From Deltaproteobacteria bacterium (GTDB taxonomy: Bacteria > Desulfobacterota > Syntrophia > Syntrophales > UBA5619), in NCBI GenBank assembly GCA_026388365.1, contig JAPLJW010000286.1, positions 1 to 20,386 on the forward strand: 20,386 nt of DNA, read 5' to 3'. Position numbers and translations under genes: made by a program. Numbering within the stretch: the first letter of the stretch is position 1; every line of letters starts with the position of its first letter. Positions 1 through 7,849 of the stretch are shown one piece after another. The notes under the pieces were generated by a model. The model did no database searches. It saw only the letters and a list, made by a program, of their open reading frames with translations, and had not been told where the DNA came from.

Positions 1-56
1 GCCACGCTCAGGAACACCGCCGCCACTCCCGCCAGAACTGTTTTGCCGATTTTCAT
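1..56 (-). CDS. N-terminus of an exported protein (partial, runs off window)
   Basis: Only the first 18 codons are inside the window. They read MKIGKTVLAGVAAVFLSV, with two lysines followed by a hydrophobic stretch, which is the start of a Sec signal peptide. An AGGAG ribosome binding site lies a few bases before the ATG. The gene follows mfd and a parvulin-type isomerase on the same strand. In related bacteria a second SurA-like chaperone often occupies this place, but that is inference from context. Nothing in the visible residues identifies the mature protein. Confidence 0.6.
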   Translation of the reverse strand, partial: MKIGKTVLAGVAAVFLSV

Positions 57-87
57 CACGATCTCCTCAAAGTTGATATCATTGGAA

Positions 88-104
88 ACAGATTTCAAAT
101 CTGT
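88..104. repeat. 17-bp perfect inverted repeat between two chaperone-type genes
   Basis: ACAGATTT-C-AAATCTGT is a perfect palindrome around one central base. It lies in the 61-base gap between the isomerase stop and the ATG of the next gene. It has no following T-run, so it is not an obvious terminator. It could be an operator or an mRNA hairpin; there is no direct evidence for either. Confidence 0.5.
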
Positions 105-117
105 CCCCGGAGGTTCG

Positions 118-1089
118 TTAACTTTTCCCGCGCCGGTTGATCCGGATCGCAGCCTTCGCCTTCAGACCCTCGATCCAGTTCTTATAGGCCTCGGCCTCCT
201 TTTGTTTTCTCAGATCGGCGATCACCTTCTCTCTCACATCCGCAAATTTCCGACCGCCGGCCTCCTCCCGCCCCAGAACTTTGAAGATGTGGAAGCCGTA
301 TGGGCTCTGGGCCACGCGACTCACCTTCCCGACCGGCAGGGAAAAAACCATCCGGTCGATGGCCTCGGGCATGACCCCCCGTTCGAAAAAACCAAGAACG
401 CCGCCCCTCGCCGCCTCCGGGCCGATGGAAACTTCTCGAGCCACCATACCAAAATCCTCCCCCGCCTTCAATCTTTTCAGGACCCCCTCCGCCCGTTCGC
501 GGTCCGGAACGACAATCTGTGCGACGCGCACCCGCCGATCCGTGGCATAGGCCCTGCGGTTGGCGTTGAAATACCGCTCCGCCTCCTCGTCCGTCATCTG
601 AATCTTTGCATTCACATCCCGGACGATGAGCTTCTCGAGGAGCATCCGCTTCCGGAGCGCTTCCTTCCAGGCGGGAAGATCGATCCCGCCGTCACCAAAC
701 AGCTTGCCGAACTGGTCATTGTAATCCTTTCGGATCTCCTCGATCCCGGCAATGAGTTCCGTCTCGCCGACGGAAAGTGAAAGATCATGGGCGCGCTGCA
801 GCATGAGCCTCTCCCGGATCAGGTTGTCGAGTACCGCATCCTTCAGGTTTTCCGACTCCTCCGCCTTCAGCGGCGTTTCGCCTTTGGCACGGGCCATCTC
901 CTCCGTCAGGGACTTCTCAAATTCCGCAAGAGAGATCGCTTCGCCGTTCACCGTCGCGACCGCGGGCGCCGGGGGTGGGGACGGTTTTTCACTCCCGCAG
1001 GCGGCCATCAATGAAAGCATAACCATCAACAGGAGCATCCCCCTTTTTCCCAGGCTTTTTAAGTAGTCGTGAGTCATGACATCACCCAT
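118..1089 (-). CDS. Parvulin-type peptidyl-prolyl cis-trans isomerase lipoprotein (SurA/PpiC-like)
   Basis: A 323-residue periplasmic folding factor that would isomerise prolyl bonds in exported proteins. Residues 1-31 form a lipoprotein signal peptide with lipobox LMAAC (Cys31), so the protein is probably anchored to a membrane facing the periplasm. Residues about 45-160 look like a SurA N-terminal helical domain. Residues about 185-275 are a PpiC/rotamase domain, recognisable from VRVAQIVV, GGVLGFF and SPYGFHIFKV. The ATG at 1089 overlaps the mfd stop by 8 bases and has GAGGG just upstream. An internal ATG at 1077 (four residues later) is also possible. The overlap indicates translational coupling to mfd. 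The order mfd, then a parvulin, then a further exported protein suggests one transcript. The family is clear; the exact ortholog (SurA, PpiC or PrsA-like) is not. Confidence 0.88.
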   Translation of the reverse strand: MGDVMTHDYLKSLGKRGMLLLMVMLSLMAACGSEKPSPPPAPAVATVNGEAISLAEFEKSLTEEMARAKGETPLKAEESENLKDAVLDNLIRERLMLQRAHDLSLSVGETELIAGIEEIRKDYNDQFGKLFGDGGIDLPAWKEALRKRMLLEKLIVRDVNAKIQMTDEEAERYFNANRRAYATDRRVRVAQIVVPDRERAEGVLKRLKAGEDFGMVAREVSIGPEAARGGVLGFFERGVMPEAIDRMVFSLPVGKVSRVAQSPYGFHIFKVLGREEAGGRKFADVREKVIADLRKQKEAEAYKNWIEGLKAKAAIRINRRGKS

Positions 1090-4000
1090 TTCCGACCCTC
1101 AACTCCCTGAGCAGCTCCCGCGCCCGGGTCAGGATTTCCGGCCCTTCAAGTCCCGGCATGGGGATGGTCAGCTTGAAATCGGGGGTAAGCTGCACCCCCC
1201 GGATTTTCCTCCGGTACATCTCGATGATCCGGACGGGGTCAACCGGGCTCTTCTCCTGCAAGAATACCGACATGGCCCTGCCGTCGTAGCCCATCTTCCT
1301 CCCCTTGAGGCCCTTGAGGAGGTTGCGGATCCCGATCACCGAGAGGAGGTTCTCCACCTCGGGAGGGACGAGGCCGTAGCAGTCCAGCAACTCGTCCCGG
1401 ATTCCGTCCAGATCCTCGTCGGTCGCGGCCAGGGAGATTCTTTTGTAAGTCACCAGTCTTCGGTGTTCGTCGGCCATGTACATCTCGGGGATGAACGCCG
1501 GAATCCCGAGATGGATCTCCGGCCGGACCTCCTCCTCCGGCGCCGGCTCTCCCTTGATCTCCCGAATCGCCTTCTCCATCAGCTCCGTGTAGAGTTCGTA
1601 GCCCACCGCGGAGACGTGGCCGGACTGGGAGATCCCGAGGAGGCTCCCCGCCCCCCGGATCTCCAGGTCGTTGGAGGCGATCCGGAAGCCGGAGCCCGGT
1701 TCGGTGAAATCCATGATCACCTGGAGCCGCTTCTGGGCGTCACGGGAGAGCATCGCCCCCTGAGGGACGAGAAGATAGGCGGAGGCCTCTTCCTTCGCCC
1801 GTCCCACGCGCCCCCGGATCTGGTAGAGCTGGGCGAGGCCGAAACGGTCGGCCCGGTTGATGATGATGGTGTTCGCCGTCGGGATGTCGAGGCCGGCGCC
1901 GATGATCGTCGTGCAGACGAGGACGTTGTCCTCCCGCCGGACGAACCGCGCCATCGCCCCCTCGATCTCCTTCGGCGTCATCTGGCCGTGAACCATCCCC
2001 ACCTGCGCCTCCGGGACGAGCTTTCGGACGAGGCGGGCCATGGTGCAGATCGACCGGACGCGGTCGTGAAGGAAGAAGACCTGGCCGTTTCTCGCCAACT
2101 CCCGGCGGATCGCGTCGGCGATCACCTCTTCGTTGAATTCCAGGACGTGGGTCTTCACCGGCAGGCGGTCCTCCGGCGGGGTGTTGATGATGGAGAGGTC
2201 CCGGATGCCGATGAGCGACAGGTGGAGCGTCCGAGGAATAGGCGTCGCTGTCAGCGTGAGGACGTCCACCAGGGTCCGGAGTTTCTTGAGTTTCTCCTTG
2301 TGGCTGACGCCGAAGCGCTGCTCCTCGTCGATAATGACGAGGCCCAGGTTCCGAAAACTCACGTCCTTCTGAAGGAGGCGGTGGGTGCCGATCACGATGT
2401 CCACCGCGCCCCGGCGGAGGCCGTCGAGGATCTCCTTCTGCTCGGCCTTCGTCCGGAAGCGGTTGAGGACCTCAACACGGATGGGATACGGTTTCAGCCT
2501 CTGGGAAAAGGTCTGGTGGTGCTGCTCGGCGAGGATCGTCGTGGGGACGAGGACGGCCACCTGCTTCCCGTCCAGGGCGGCCCGGAGCGATGCCCGCATC
2601 GCCACCTCGGTCTTTCCGAACCCGGCATCGCCGCAGATCAGGCGGTCCATCGGCTTGCCGCCGTCCATGTCGAAATGGATCTCCTCGATCGCCTTCGCCT
2701 GATCCGGCGTCTCCTCGAATTCAAAGGCGGCGCAAAACTCGTCGTAGATCCGGTCGGGGGCGGCAAAGGCCTCCCGGTCCATCACCTCCCGGGCGGCATA
2801 GATGGCGACCAGTTCCTCGGCCACCTCACGGACCGATTTTTTCACCCGCTCCTTGATGGTCTCCCAGGAGGTGCCGCCCAATTTGTCCACCTTCGGGACG
2901 AACCCGTCCGGACCAACGTAGCGCTGGATCTGGTCGATCCGGTCCACGGGGAGGTAGAGCCGGTCGTTCTCCTGATATTCGATCAGCAGGAAATCGTTTT
3001 CGATCCCGCCGGCGGTCAGCTTCTGGAGGCCCCGGTAACGGCCGATGCCCTGTTCGGTGTGAACGACGAAATCCCCCTCGGCCAGTTCCCCGAAGGACTT
3101 GAGGAAATACCCCTCCCGGGCCGGGCGGACCCGCCGCCGAAGGACCTTCTTCCCGAAGATCTCCTCCTCGGAAAGGATGACAAGACCCATGCCGGGGAGG
3201 TGGAAGCCCCCGCTGACCCGGCCCTCCCGGAGGAGAAGGGCGCCGGGGGCGCGATCTGCTTCGATCCCTTCGAGGAAGGGAGCCGCCTCTTTCCGGACGG
3301 GGAGATCGTACCGCGCCAGGAGCTGACCCATCCGCTGCATGCACTCCTGTCCGCCGCAGACGAAGACCACCCGGTTCCCCTCCCCGAGCCAGCCTCGGAT
3401 CTTCTCCGCAAGCGGCCGGAGGATGCCGGTCTCTTCCGTTTCCGTCCCGGCCGTCCCGCCGACGGCGATGTCCCTTTCAAGATGAAAACGAACGGAAGGA
3501 TGAAAGCCATCACAAATCCCGAGGGCAAGACCTTCGAGATGGAGCTGCCGCATCCCCTGCCGGCGCCCCGAAACCTCCGCCGCGGTCAGATAGGCCGCTT
3601 CCTTTTCCAGATGGAACCGCTCCTGGTCACGGGCCTTGAGGAGGAATCGGTCGAGGTCGTTTTCGATCTTCTCCTCGGCCTGTCCCACGGCGAGCGGATC
3701 ATCGAGGACGAGGAGGCCGGCCGCCGGAAGGTAGTCGAAGAGCGCACCGAGGCCGTGATCCCCGGAATCGTCGCCCCCCGCGGCGTCATAGAAGAGGGAA
3801 TGGAACAGGGGATTCACCGCGGAGCCAATGCCGGTCGCGATCATCTCGGCAAGTTTGTCCTTCACAGCCCGGGGGAGTTCCAGCTCATTGGACCGGAGGC
3901 GGATGTTCCGAACGGCCCTTTCCCGCCTTTCCGGCGTGAGGATCACCTCCCGGGCGGGGAAGAGCATGAATTCGGCGAGTTCCTGAATGGAGCGCTGGGT

Positions 4001-4693
4001 GGCCTCGTCGAAGACGCGGATCGATTCCAACTCGTCGCCGAAGAACTCCAAGCGGAACGGGTGCGGGGCGGACGGAGGGTAGAGATCGATCATGTTTCCC
4101 CGGACGCTGAATTCCCCCTTCCCCTCCACGAGCGTGACGCGGCTGTAACCCCCTTCGGTCAGCTTCCGGACCAGTTCATCCCGCTCCCGGATATCTCCCA
4201 CGGAGATCCATTCTACATAGCTTTCGAGGACCTCCCGCGGAATCGCCTTCTGCAAGAGGGCGCGGGCGGGAATCACGACGACGGCCGGCCCGCCGTAAGC
4301 AAGGCGATGAAACACCTCCAGGCGGGCGAGTTCCGTTTCCCGCTGGAACGCAAACATGTCCGTCGTCAGTAGATCCCAGGAGGGCAGCAGAACCGCCTGG
4401 TCCTCTCCGAGAAAGAGAGAGAGATCCCGGACGCAGGCGTCGGCCTCCTTCTCCGTCGGAGAAATCACGATGAGCGGACGGCGGAGTTGCCGGAACAGGA
4501 GGGCCACCAGGAAGGCGCGGGCAGCCCCCTCCAGGCCGCCGACGGCGATCTTCTGCTCCCCGCGGCCCAGCCGCTCCAACAGATCCCGCAGCGCGGGATC
4601 GCCCGGATTCTTTCGGTTTTCGACGATCTTTCTCACAGAAGGCCCCGCAGAAAAGATCCCCTTCGATTGGATGATTTGAAGCTCCCCGCCCAC
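1082..4693 (-). CDS. mfd: Transcription-repair coupling factor Mfd
   Basis: Mfd removes RNA polymerase stalled at DNA lesions and recruits UvrA. The open frame is 1203 codons; the family is usually about 1150-1200. Domains in order are: UvrB-like N-terminal modules (about 45-350), a CarD-like RNA polymerase interaction domain (about 538-600, GDFVVHTEQGIGRYRGL), a superfamily 2 translocase with Walker A GDAGFGKTE (688-696) and DEEQ (789-792), TATPIPRTLHLSL (815-827), motif VI QLYQIRGRVGRA (955-966), and a C-terminal TRCF domain from about 1060. The first available start is a GTG at 4693 inside a GC hairpin. A second GTG at 4636 (codon 20), preceded by GCGGGG, is a plausible true start and would give 1184 residues. 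No in-frame ATG occurs before codon 113. The 3' end overlaps the isomerase gene. Confidence 0.96.
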   Translation of the reverse strand: MGGELQIIQSKGIFSAGPSVRKIVENRKNPGDPALRDLLERLGRGEQKIAVGGLEGAARAFLVALLFRQLRRPLIVISPTEKEADACVRDLSLFLGEDQAVLLPSWDLLTTDMFAFQRETELARLEVFHRLAYGGPAVVVIPARALLQKAIPREVLESYVEWISVGDIRERDELVRKLTEGGYSRVTLVEGKGEFSVRGNMIDLYPPSAPHPFRLEFFGDELESIRVFDEATQRSIQELAEFMLFPAREVILTPERRERAVRNIRLRSNELELPRAVKDKLAEMIATGIGSAVNPLFHSLFYDAAGGDDSGDHGLGALFDYLPAAGLLVLDDPLAVGQAEEKIENDLDRFLLKARDQERFHLEKEAAYLTAAEVSGRRQGMRQLHLEGLALGICDGFHPSVRFHLERDIAVGGTAGTETEETGILRPLAEKIRGWLGEGNRVVFVCGGQECMQRMGQLLARYDLPVRKEAAPFLEGIEADRAPGALLLREGRVSGGFHLPGMGLVILSEEEIFGKKVLRRRVRPAREGYFLKSFGELAEGDFVVHTEQGIGRYRGLQKLTAGGIENDFLLIEYQENDRLYLPVDRIDQIQRYVGPDGFVPKVDKLGGTSWETIKERVKKSVREVAEELVAIYAAREVMDREAFAAPDRIYDEFCAAFEFEETPDQAKAIEEIHFDMDGGKPMDRLICGDAGFGKTEVAMRASLRAALDGKQVAVLVPTTILAEQHHQTFSQRLKPYPIRVEVLNRFRTKAEQKEILDGLRRGAVDIVIGTHRLLQKDVSFRNLGLVIIDEEQRFGVSHKEKLKKLRTLVDVLTLTATPIPRTLHLSLIGIRDLSIINTPPEDRLPVKTHVLEFNEEVIADAIRRELARNGQVFFLHDRVRSICTMARLVRKLVPEAQVGMVHGQMTPKEIEGAMARFVRREDNVLVCTTIIGAGLDIPTANTIIINRADRFGLAQLYQIRGRVGRAKEEASAYLLVPQGAMLSRDAQKRLQVIMDFTEPGSGFRIASNDLEIRGAGSLLGISQSGHVSAVGYELYTELMEKAIREIKGEPAPEEEVRPEIHLGIPAFIPEMYMADEHRRLVTYKRISLAATDEDLDGIRDELLDCYGLVPPEVENLLSVIGIRNLLKGLKGRKMGYDGRAMSVFLQEKSPVDPVRIIEMYRRKIRGVQLTPDFKLTIPMPGLEGPEILTRARELLRELRVGNG

Positions 4694-4702
4694 AAGGCGG
4701 GG
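4684..4702. repeat. REP-like GC hairpin, copy 1
   Basis: CCCCGCC-CACAA-GGCGGGG is a perfect 7-bp stem with a 5-base loop, extended by GAAG/CTTC outside it with a small bulge. The first possible start codon of mfd (GTG, 4691-4693) sits in its loop. The same stem recurs with a different loop 62 bases away, which is typical of repetitive extragenic palindromes. Confidence 0.6.
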
Positions 4703-4737
4703 CTTCCCGGCAAGGAAACGGTTTGCTTTTGATTGCG

Positions 4738-4791
4738 CCCCTGATCCCCGCCTGCAAGGCGGGGATTGCGGGTTGCGCTCCCGATCAGGGG
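4738..4791. repeat. REP-like GC hairpin, copy 2, inside a longer inverted repeat
   Basis: The inner element is CCCCGCC-TGCAA-GGCGGGG (4746-4764), the same stem as at 4684-4702 with a changed loop. It is enclosed by a perfect 9-bp outer pair, CCCCTGATC (4738-4746) and GATCAGGGG (4783-4791). No T-run follows on either strand, so a role as a standard intrinsic terminator is doubtful. The 157-base nadA-mfd gap holds these two elements and no gene that I can support. Confidence 0.55.
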
Positions 4792-4850
4792 GGTCCTTTC
4801 CCGTTTGTAAAAAATCATTCCCTTTGCCCTCGAGGGTTTCGCTGCAGGCA

Positions 4851-5762
4851 TCAGGAGAGGGCGAGCATCCGGTCGAGGGCCCGCTTCGCCGGGACCCGGA
4901 TCTCCTCGGGCACCCGGATCACATGCTTCATCTCCCGAAGGGCGTCGCGGATATCCTCGAGGGTAGTCAATTTCATCGTGCGGCAGGCCAGGTTGCCGGA
5001 GGCGGGAATGAAGGTCTTGCCCGGGGACTCCTTCTTCATCTTCACGATCACCCCTTCCTCCGTCCCCAGGATGATCTCCCTCGCAGGGGATTTCGCCGCA
5101 AAGCGGATGATCCCCGCCGTGCTCCCCACGAAATCCGCCATCATGAGAACCTCGGTCCGGCATTCCGGGTGGGCGGCGAAAAGGGCACCGGGGTGAAGCG
5201 CCTTCGTTCGCACAACCTCTTCCGGCGTCAGGAAATGGTGCACCGGACAGTAGCCGTTCCAGGGAATGATATTCTTGTCGGTGAACCCCGCCGTGTACCG
5301 GGCGAGATTACCGTCCGGGATCATCAGGACTTCCTGTGCCTCCGTCAAGGAATTCACAACCTTGACCGCGTTGGCCGAGGTGCAGCAGATGTCGCTTCCG
5401 GCCTTGATCGCCGCGGAAGAGTTGACATAGGCCACGACGGGGGCGTCTGGATGCTTCTTTCTGGCCTGCGCAAGCTGTTCAGGGGTGATCATATCGGCCA
5501 GGAGGCAGCCGGCGTCAAGCCGGGGCAGAAGAACGGTCTTTTGGGGCGAGACGATCGCGGCGCTCTCCGCCATGAAATGGACGCCGGCAAAGACGATCAC
5601 CTCGGCGTCCGTCCGGGCGGCCTCGATGTTCAGGGCGAGCGAATCGCCGAGGATGTCGGCGATCGCCTGGATCTCCTCCCGCTCATAGTAATGGACGATC
5701 AGGATGGCGCTCCTCTCCCGAAGGAGTTTTCGAATTTCGTTCTGCAATGTTGCAACTTCCAT
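4851..5762 (-). CDS. nadA: Quinolinate synthase NadA
   Basis: NadA condenses iminoaspartate with dihydroxyacetone phosphate to quinolinate, in de novo NAD synthesis in the cytoplasm. It is an oxygen-sensitive [4Fe-4S] enzyme. The three expected cluster cysteines are present at good spacing: Cys86 (DAGCLLADM), Cys172 (WNGYCPVHH) and Cys260 (LACRTMK). HYYER (24-28) and AHPEC (197-201) are further family motifs. The protein is 303 residues from the ATG at 5762, the size of short bacterial NadA. That ATG is preceded by TTGAGG; an upstream TTG at 5777 would add five residues. No nadB or nadC is in the window. The gene is divergent from moeA and upstream of mfd on the same strand, separated by REP-like hairpins. 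Confidence 0.95.
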   Translation of the reverse strand: MEVATLQNEIRKLLRERSAILIVHYYEREEIQAIADILGDSLALNIEAARTDAEVIVFAGVHFMAESAAIVSPQKTVLLPRLDAGCLLADMITPEQLAQARKKHPDAPVVAYVNSSAAIKAGSDICCTSANAVKVVNSLTEAQEVLMIPDGNLARYTAGFTDKNIIPWNGYCPVHHFLTPEEVVRTKALHPGALFAAHPECRTEVLMMADFVGSTAGIIRFAAKSPAREIILGTEEGVIVKMKKESPGKTFIPASGNLACRTMKLTTLEDIRDALREMKHVIRVPEEIRVPAKRALDRMLALS

Positions 5763-5831
5763 GCTCTTGAACCTCAAATAGCGCTTGGTTGCCCGAAAAT
5801 GGCTGCGGGCTTAACGGTAGTCACTATAATA

Positions 5832-5849
5832 TTGAATGCATTTATTCAA
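5832..5849. promoter_or_regulatory. Inverted repeat between nadA and moeA, possible operator
   Basis: TTGAAT-N6-ATTCAA is an 18-base palindrome in the divergent nadA-moeA intergenic region, 70 bases upstream of the nadA ATG. Read on the minus strand, its TTGAAT half is followed 15 bases later by TATAGT, a weak candidate promoter for nadA. The position suits control of nadA by an NAD-responsive repressor, but the site does not match any operator I can name with confidence. Confidence 0.35.
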
Positions 5850-5905
5850 GCGGTAATCTATCCCCAATGTTGCGACAGAGCCCCGCCCCCGTCCTTACCT
5901 TTCTA

Positions 5906-5934
5906 TTGACAGGGAAAAATGTTTCGGATAGCGT
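5906..5934 (+). promoter_or_regulatory. Candidate sigma70 promoter for moeA
   Basis: A perfect TTGACA at 5906-5911 is followed after 17 bases by TAGCGT, a weak -10 box; GGATAGC nearby is an alternative at shorter spacing. It lies 32 bases before the chosen moeA ATG, which fits a short leader. The -35 is strong and the -10 is poor, so this remains a candidate. Confidence 0.35.
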
Positions 5935-5965
5935 CAGCTCGAACTCAGGAACGCAGGTGAACGCC

Positions 5966-7204
5966 ATGATTCGTGTCGAAGAGGCCCTGAAAAATATACT
6001 GGATGCGGTTTCTCCGCTGGGGCTGGAGAAGGTGAATATCCTTGACGCCCTGGGACGGGTGATCGGAGAGGATGTCTATGCTGGGAGGGCGATCCCGCCG
6101 AAAGACAACTCGGCGATGGACGGCTATGCCCTTCGCGCGGGCGACACCCGCGGCGCGTCGGAGGAAACCCCGGCAATTCTTGAGGTCGTGGAGGACATCC
6201 CCGCCGGGTCCATCCCTGAAAAGCGAATCGGACCGGGGCAGGCCGCGCGGATCATGACCGGCGCGCCGGTTCCGGAAGGCGCCGACGCCGTGGTCCGGAT
6301 GGAAGACGGCCGGAAGGGAAATGGCCGTGTCGCCATTCTCGCCGTGGCGGAGGTCGGACAGGACATCCGCCGCGCCGGCGAAGACGTGCAGCCGGGAGAA
6401 AAGGTGATCTCGCGGGGCGAGGTCATCCGGCCCGCCGCGGTCGGCATGCTGGCTGCCCTGGGGCGCTCCTTTATCTCCGTTCACCAGCGACCGCTCGTCG
6501 CCGTCGTCGCCACGGGAGACGAACTCGTGGATATCGATGAACCTCCGTCGCCCTGGAAGATCGTGAGCAGCAACAGCTATTCGCTCGCCGCCCTTGTTCT
6601 CGACTGCGGCGCCGTCCCCATGCAGATCGGAATCGCGAAGGACAGGCGGGAGGACCTCATCGCAAAATTCCGGGCCGCCATGAGGGCCGATTTGATTGTC
6701 TCCTCCGGGGGCGTCTCCGTCGGGGACTACGATCTCGTCAAGGAGGTCATGAAGAAGGAGGGAAACCGCATGCAGTTCTGGCGGGTCGCCATGAAACCGG
6801 GGCGGCCGCTGGCCTTCGGCGCCATGGGGGAGGTCCCCATCGTCGGCCTGCCGGGGAACCCCGTTTCTTCAATGGTCTCCTTCGAACAATTCCTCCGCCC
6901 CGCGATCCTCAAGATGATGGGGCATGCGAACCTCTTCCGGCGGACCGTCCTGGCGCGTCTCGGCGAGGATATCAACAAGAAATCCGGAATACGCCACTTC
7001 ATCCGGGCCAGAATCCGCCGGGATGAAGACGGCTACAGCGTCGTCACGACGGGTGACCAGGGCTCAGGTATCTTGAAGTCAATGGTCCGGGCGAACGGCC
7101 TGATCATCTTGTCGGAAAGGGTCACAACGGTCCGGGCGGGTGGAATGGTGACGGTCCAACTCCTTGACGATTCCCTCGACCGGACAACGGAAACGGGTTA
7201 TTAG
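5966..7204 (+). CDS. moeA: Molybdopterin molybdenumtransferase MoeA
   Basis: MoeA inserts molybdate into adenylylated molybdopterin, the last common step of molybdenum cofactor synthesis. From the ATG at 5966 the protein is 412 residues, normal for the family. That start follows AGGTGA at proper spacing, and MIRVEEALKNIL is a typical MoeA beginning; the frame is open for 59 more codons upstream, but that part lacks MoeA character. Motifs include PPKDNSAMDGYA (44-55), MTGAPVPEGADAVV (97-110), the molybdopterin-binding core VATGDELV (181-188), SSGGVSVGDYDLV (246-258), KPGRPLAFG (277-285) and GLPGNPVSS (294-302). Domain IV follows to the C-terminus. The next gene is selC. Molybdenum cofactor and selenocysteine meet in formate dehydrogenases, though none is present here. 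Confidence 0.95.
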   Translation: MIRVEEALKNILDAVSPLGLEKVNILDALGRVIGEDVYAGRAIPPKDNSAMDGYALRAGDTRGASEETPAILEVVEDIPAGSIPEKRIGPGQAARIMTGAPVPEGADAVVRMEDGRKGNGRVAILAVAEVGQDIRRAGEDVQPGEKVISRGEVIRPAAVGMLAALGRSFISVHQRPLVAVVATGDELVDIDEPPSPWKIVSSNSYSLAALVLDCGAVPMQIGIAKDRREDLIAKFRAAMRADLIVSSGGVSVGDYDLVKEVMKKEGNRMQFWRVAMKPGRPLAFGAMGEVPIVGLPGNPVSSMVSFEQFLRPAILKMMGHANLFRRTVLARLGEDINKKSGIRHFIRARIRRDEDGYSVVTTGDQGSGILKSMVRANGLIILSERVTTVRAGGMVTVQLLDDSLDRTTETGY

Positions 7205-7242
7205 AAATATCGCTCTTTCAACGGAAGATGAACGCTTGTTGG

Positions 7243-7274
7243 TTTCGGCGGGTCCGCGGAAATACGTCTTTTTT
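7243..7274 (+). terminator. Possible intrinsic terminator after moeA
   Basis: TTTCGGCGG and CCGCGGAAA form a 9-bp stem with one G-G mismatch and a 2-base apex at 7243-7262, followed 6 bases later by a run of six T. The mismatch, tight apex and gap before the T-run make it weak. The remaining 117 bases up to selC contain another short inverted repeat (CGCGCA/TGCGCG) and no supported gene. Confidence 0.35.
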
Positions 7275-7391
7275 CCCCCCGCTCCACTCCCGTCCTGATC
7301 GCGCGCAACGGAGACACTTTGTGCGCGGGGGGATTACCTGACTGCGATCGTGCCTTTCATTCCAAAAACGGATGTGTTATAGAGGCGCCAC

Positions 7392-7489
7392 GGAAGTGCA
7401 AAGGTCACTGGTGGGCCTCCCGGACTTCAAATCCGGTGTGGGGGGCTAGTACCCTCCCAGGTGGGTTCGATTCCCATGCACTTCCGCCA
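7392..7489 (+). tRNA. selC: tRNA-Sec (anticodon TCA)
   Basis: Selenocysteine tRNA, charged with serine and converted to Sec-tRNA, which decodes UGA with SelB. The 98-base gene has an 8-bp acceptor stem GGAAGTGC/GCACTTCC (one longer than usual, a Sec hallmark), discriminator G and an encoded CCA. The D stem is AGGTC/GGCCT. The anticodon stem CCGGA/TCCGG encloses the loop CTTCAAA with TCA at 7427-7429. A long variable arm (GGGGGG...CCCTCCC) and T arm GTGGG-TTCGATT-CCCAT complete it. The anticodon arm closely matches E. coli selC. TTATAG at 7377-7382 is a possible -10 box. No selA, selB or selD gene lies in the window. Confidence 0.96.
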
Positions 7490-7696
7490 TTTTTATTTGT
7501 AAATTTTGATTTTTATCGAGAGAAAATCTTTAACCTTTCTTTAACCTATTTAACCGTTTCGGGTTTATCTCCTTTCTTTTATGGTCTCGTCAACCAAGGG
7601 AGATACCCCTTCTCCTATCCCTGACACAAGATATGATACATCACCATTTTCAGAAATACCCTTGAAATAAGTTAACATGCAGGTTAGTATCCTGCT

Positions 7697-7825
7697 ATGA
7701 ATAGAACGATTATCTTTTACGGAACAGTTGATGGGAAATGCCCTGTACGGGATTTTCTTGATGCCTTCCCCGGCAAGGTGGCCCAAAAGGCGACGTGGGT
7801 GCTCCGCCGAAATCTATCGACGTGA
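7697..7825 (+). pseudogene. Truncated HigB/Gp49-type (RelE-like) toxin remnant
   Basis: A 42-codon frame begins MNRTIIFYGTVDGKCPVRDF and continues LDAFPGKVAQKATWVL before ending abruptly with RRNLST and TGA. This matches the N-terminal third of phage-derived Gp49-like/HigB mRNA interferases, which usually start with a similar IIFY...GK.PV..FLD...K...K..WVL pattern and run to about 100-120 residues. The catalytic C-terminal part and the usual downstream HTH antitoxin are absent, so this is a remnant. The frame stays open after the TGA into the thioesterase gene, but there is no sign that the stop is read through. The family call is from remembered patterns. Confidence 0.6.
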
Positions 7826-7849
7826 TTACTTGAATCGGAAAGAAAAATC

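Noticed and set aside
1076..4372. 1098-codon open frame on the plus strand, antisense to mfd
   Set aside because: The opposite strand encodes an unmistakable Mfd with all motifs in place. The antisense frame is open because of GC-rich codon bias; its product is low-complexity, rich in Arg, Asp, Pro and His, and matches no family.
4773..5909. 378-codon plus-strand frame across nadA
   Set aside because: It is the complement of a clear NadA with all three cluster cysteines; the translation looks like antisense sequence.
7565..7786. 73-codon minus-strand frame between selC and the thioesterase
   Set aside because: No recognisable motif, and it overlaps the recognisable toxin remnant on the other strand.
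7823..7825. TGA ending the Gp49-like fragment as a selenocysteine codon, fusing it to the thioesterase
   Set aside because: The frame is open between the two and selC is nearby, but no SECIS-like hairpin is evident, Gp49 proteins have no Cys/Sec there, and the thioesterase has its own start with a ribosome binding site.
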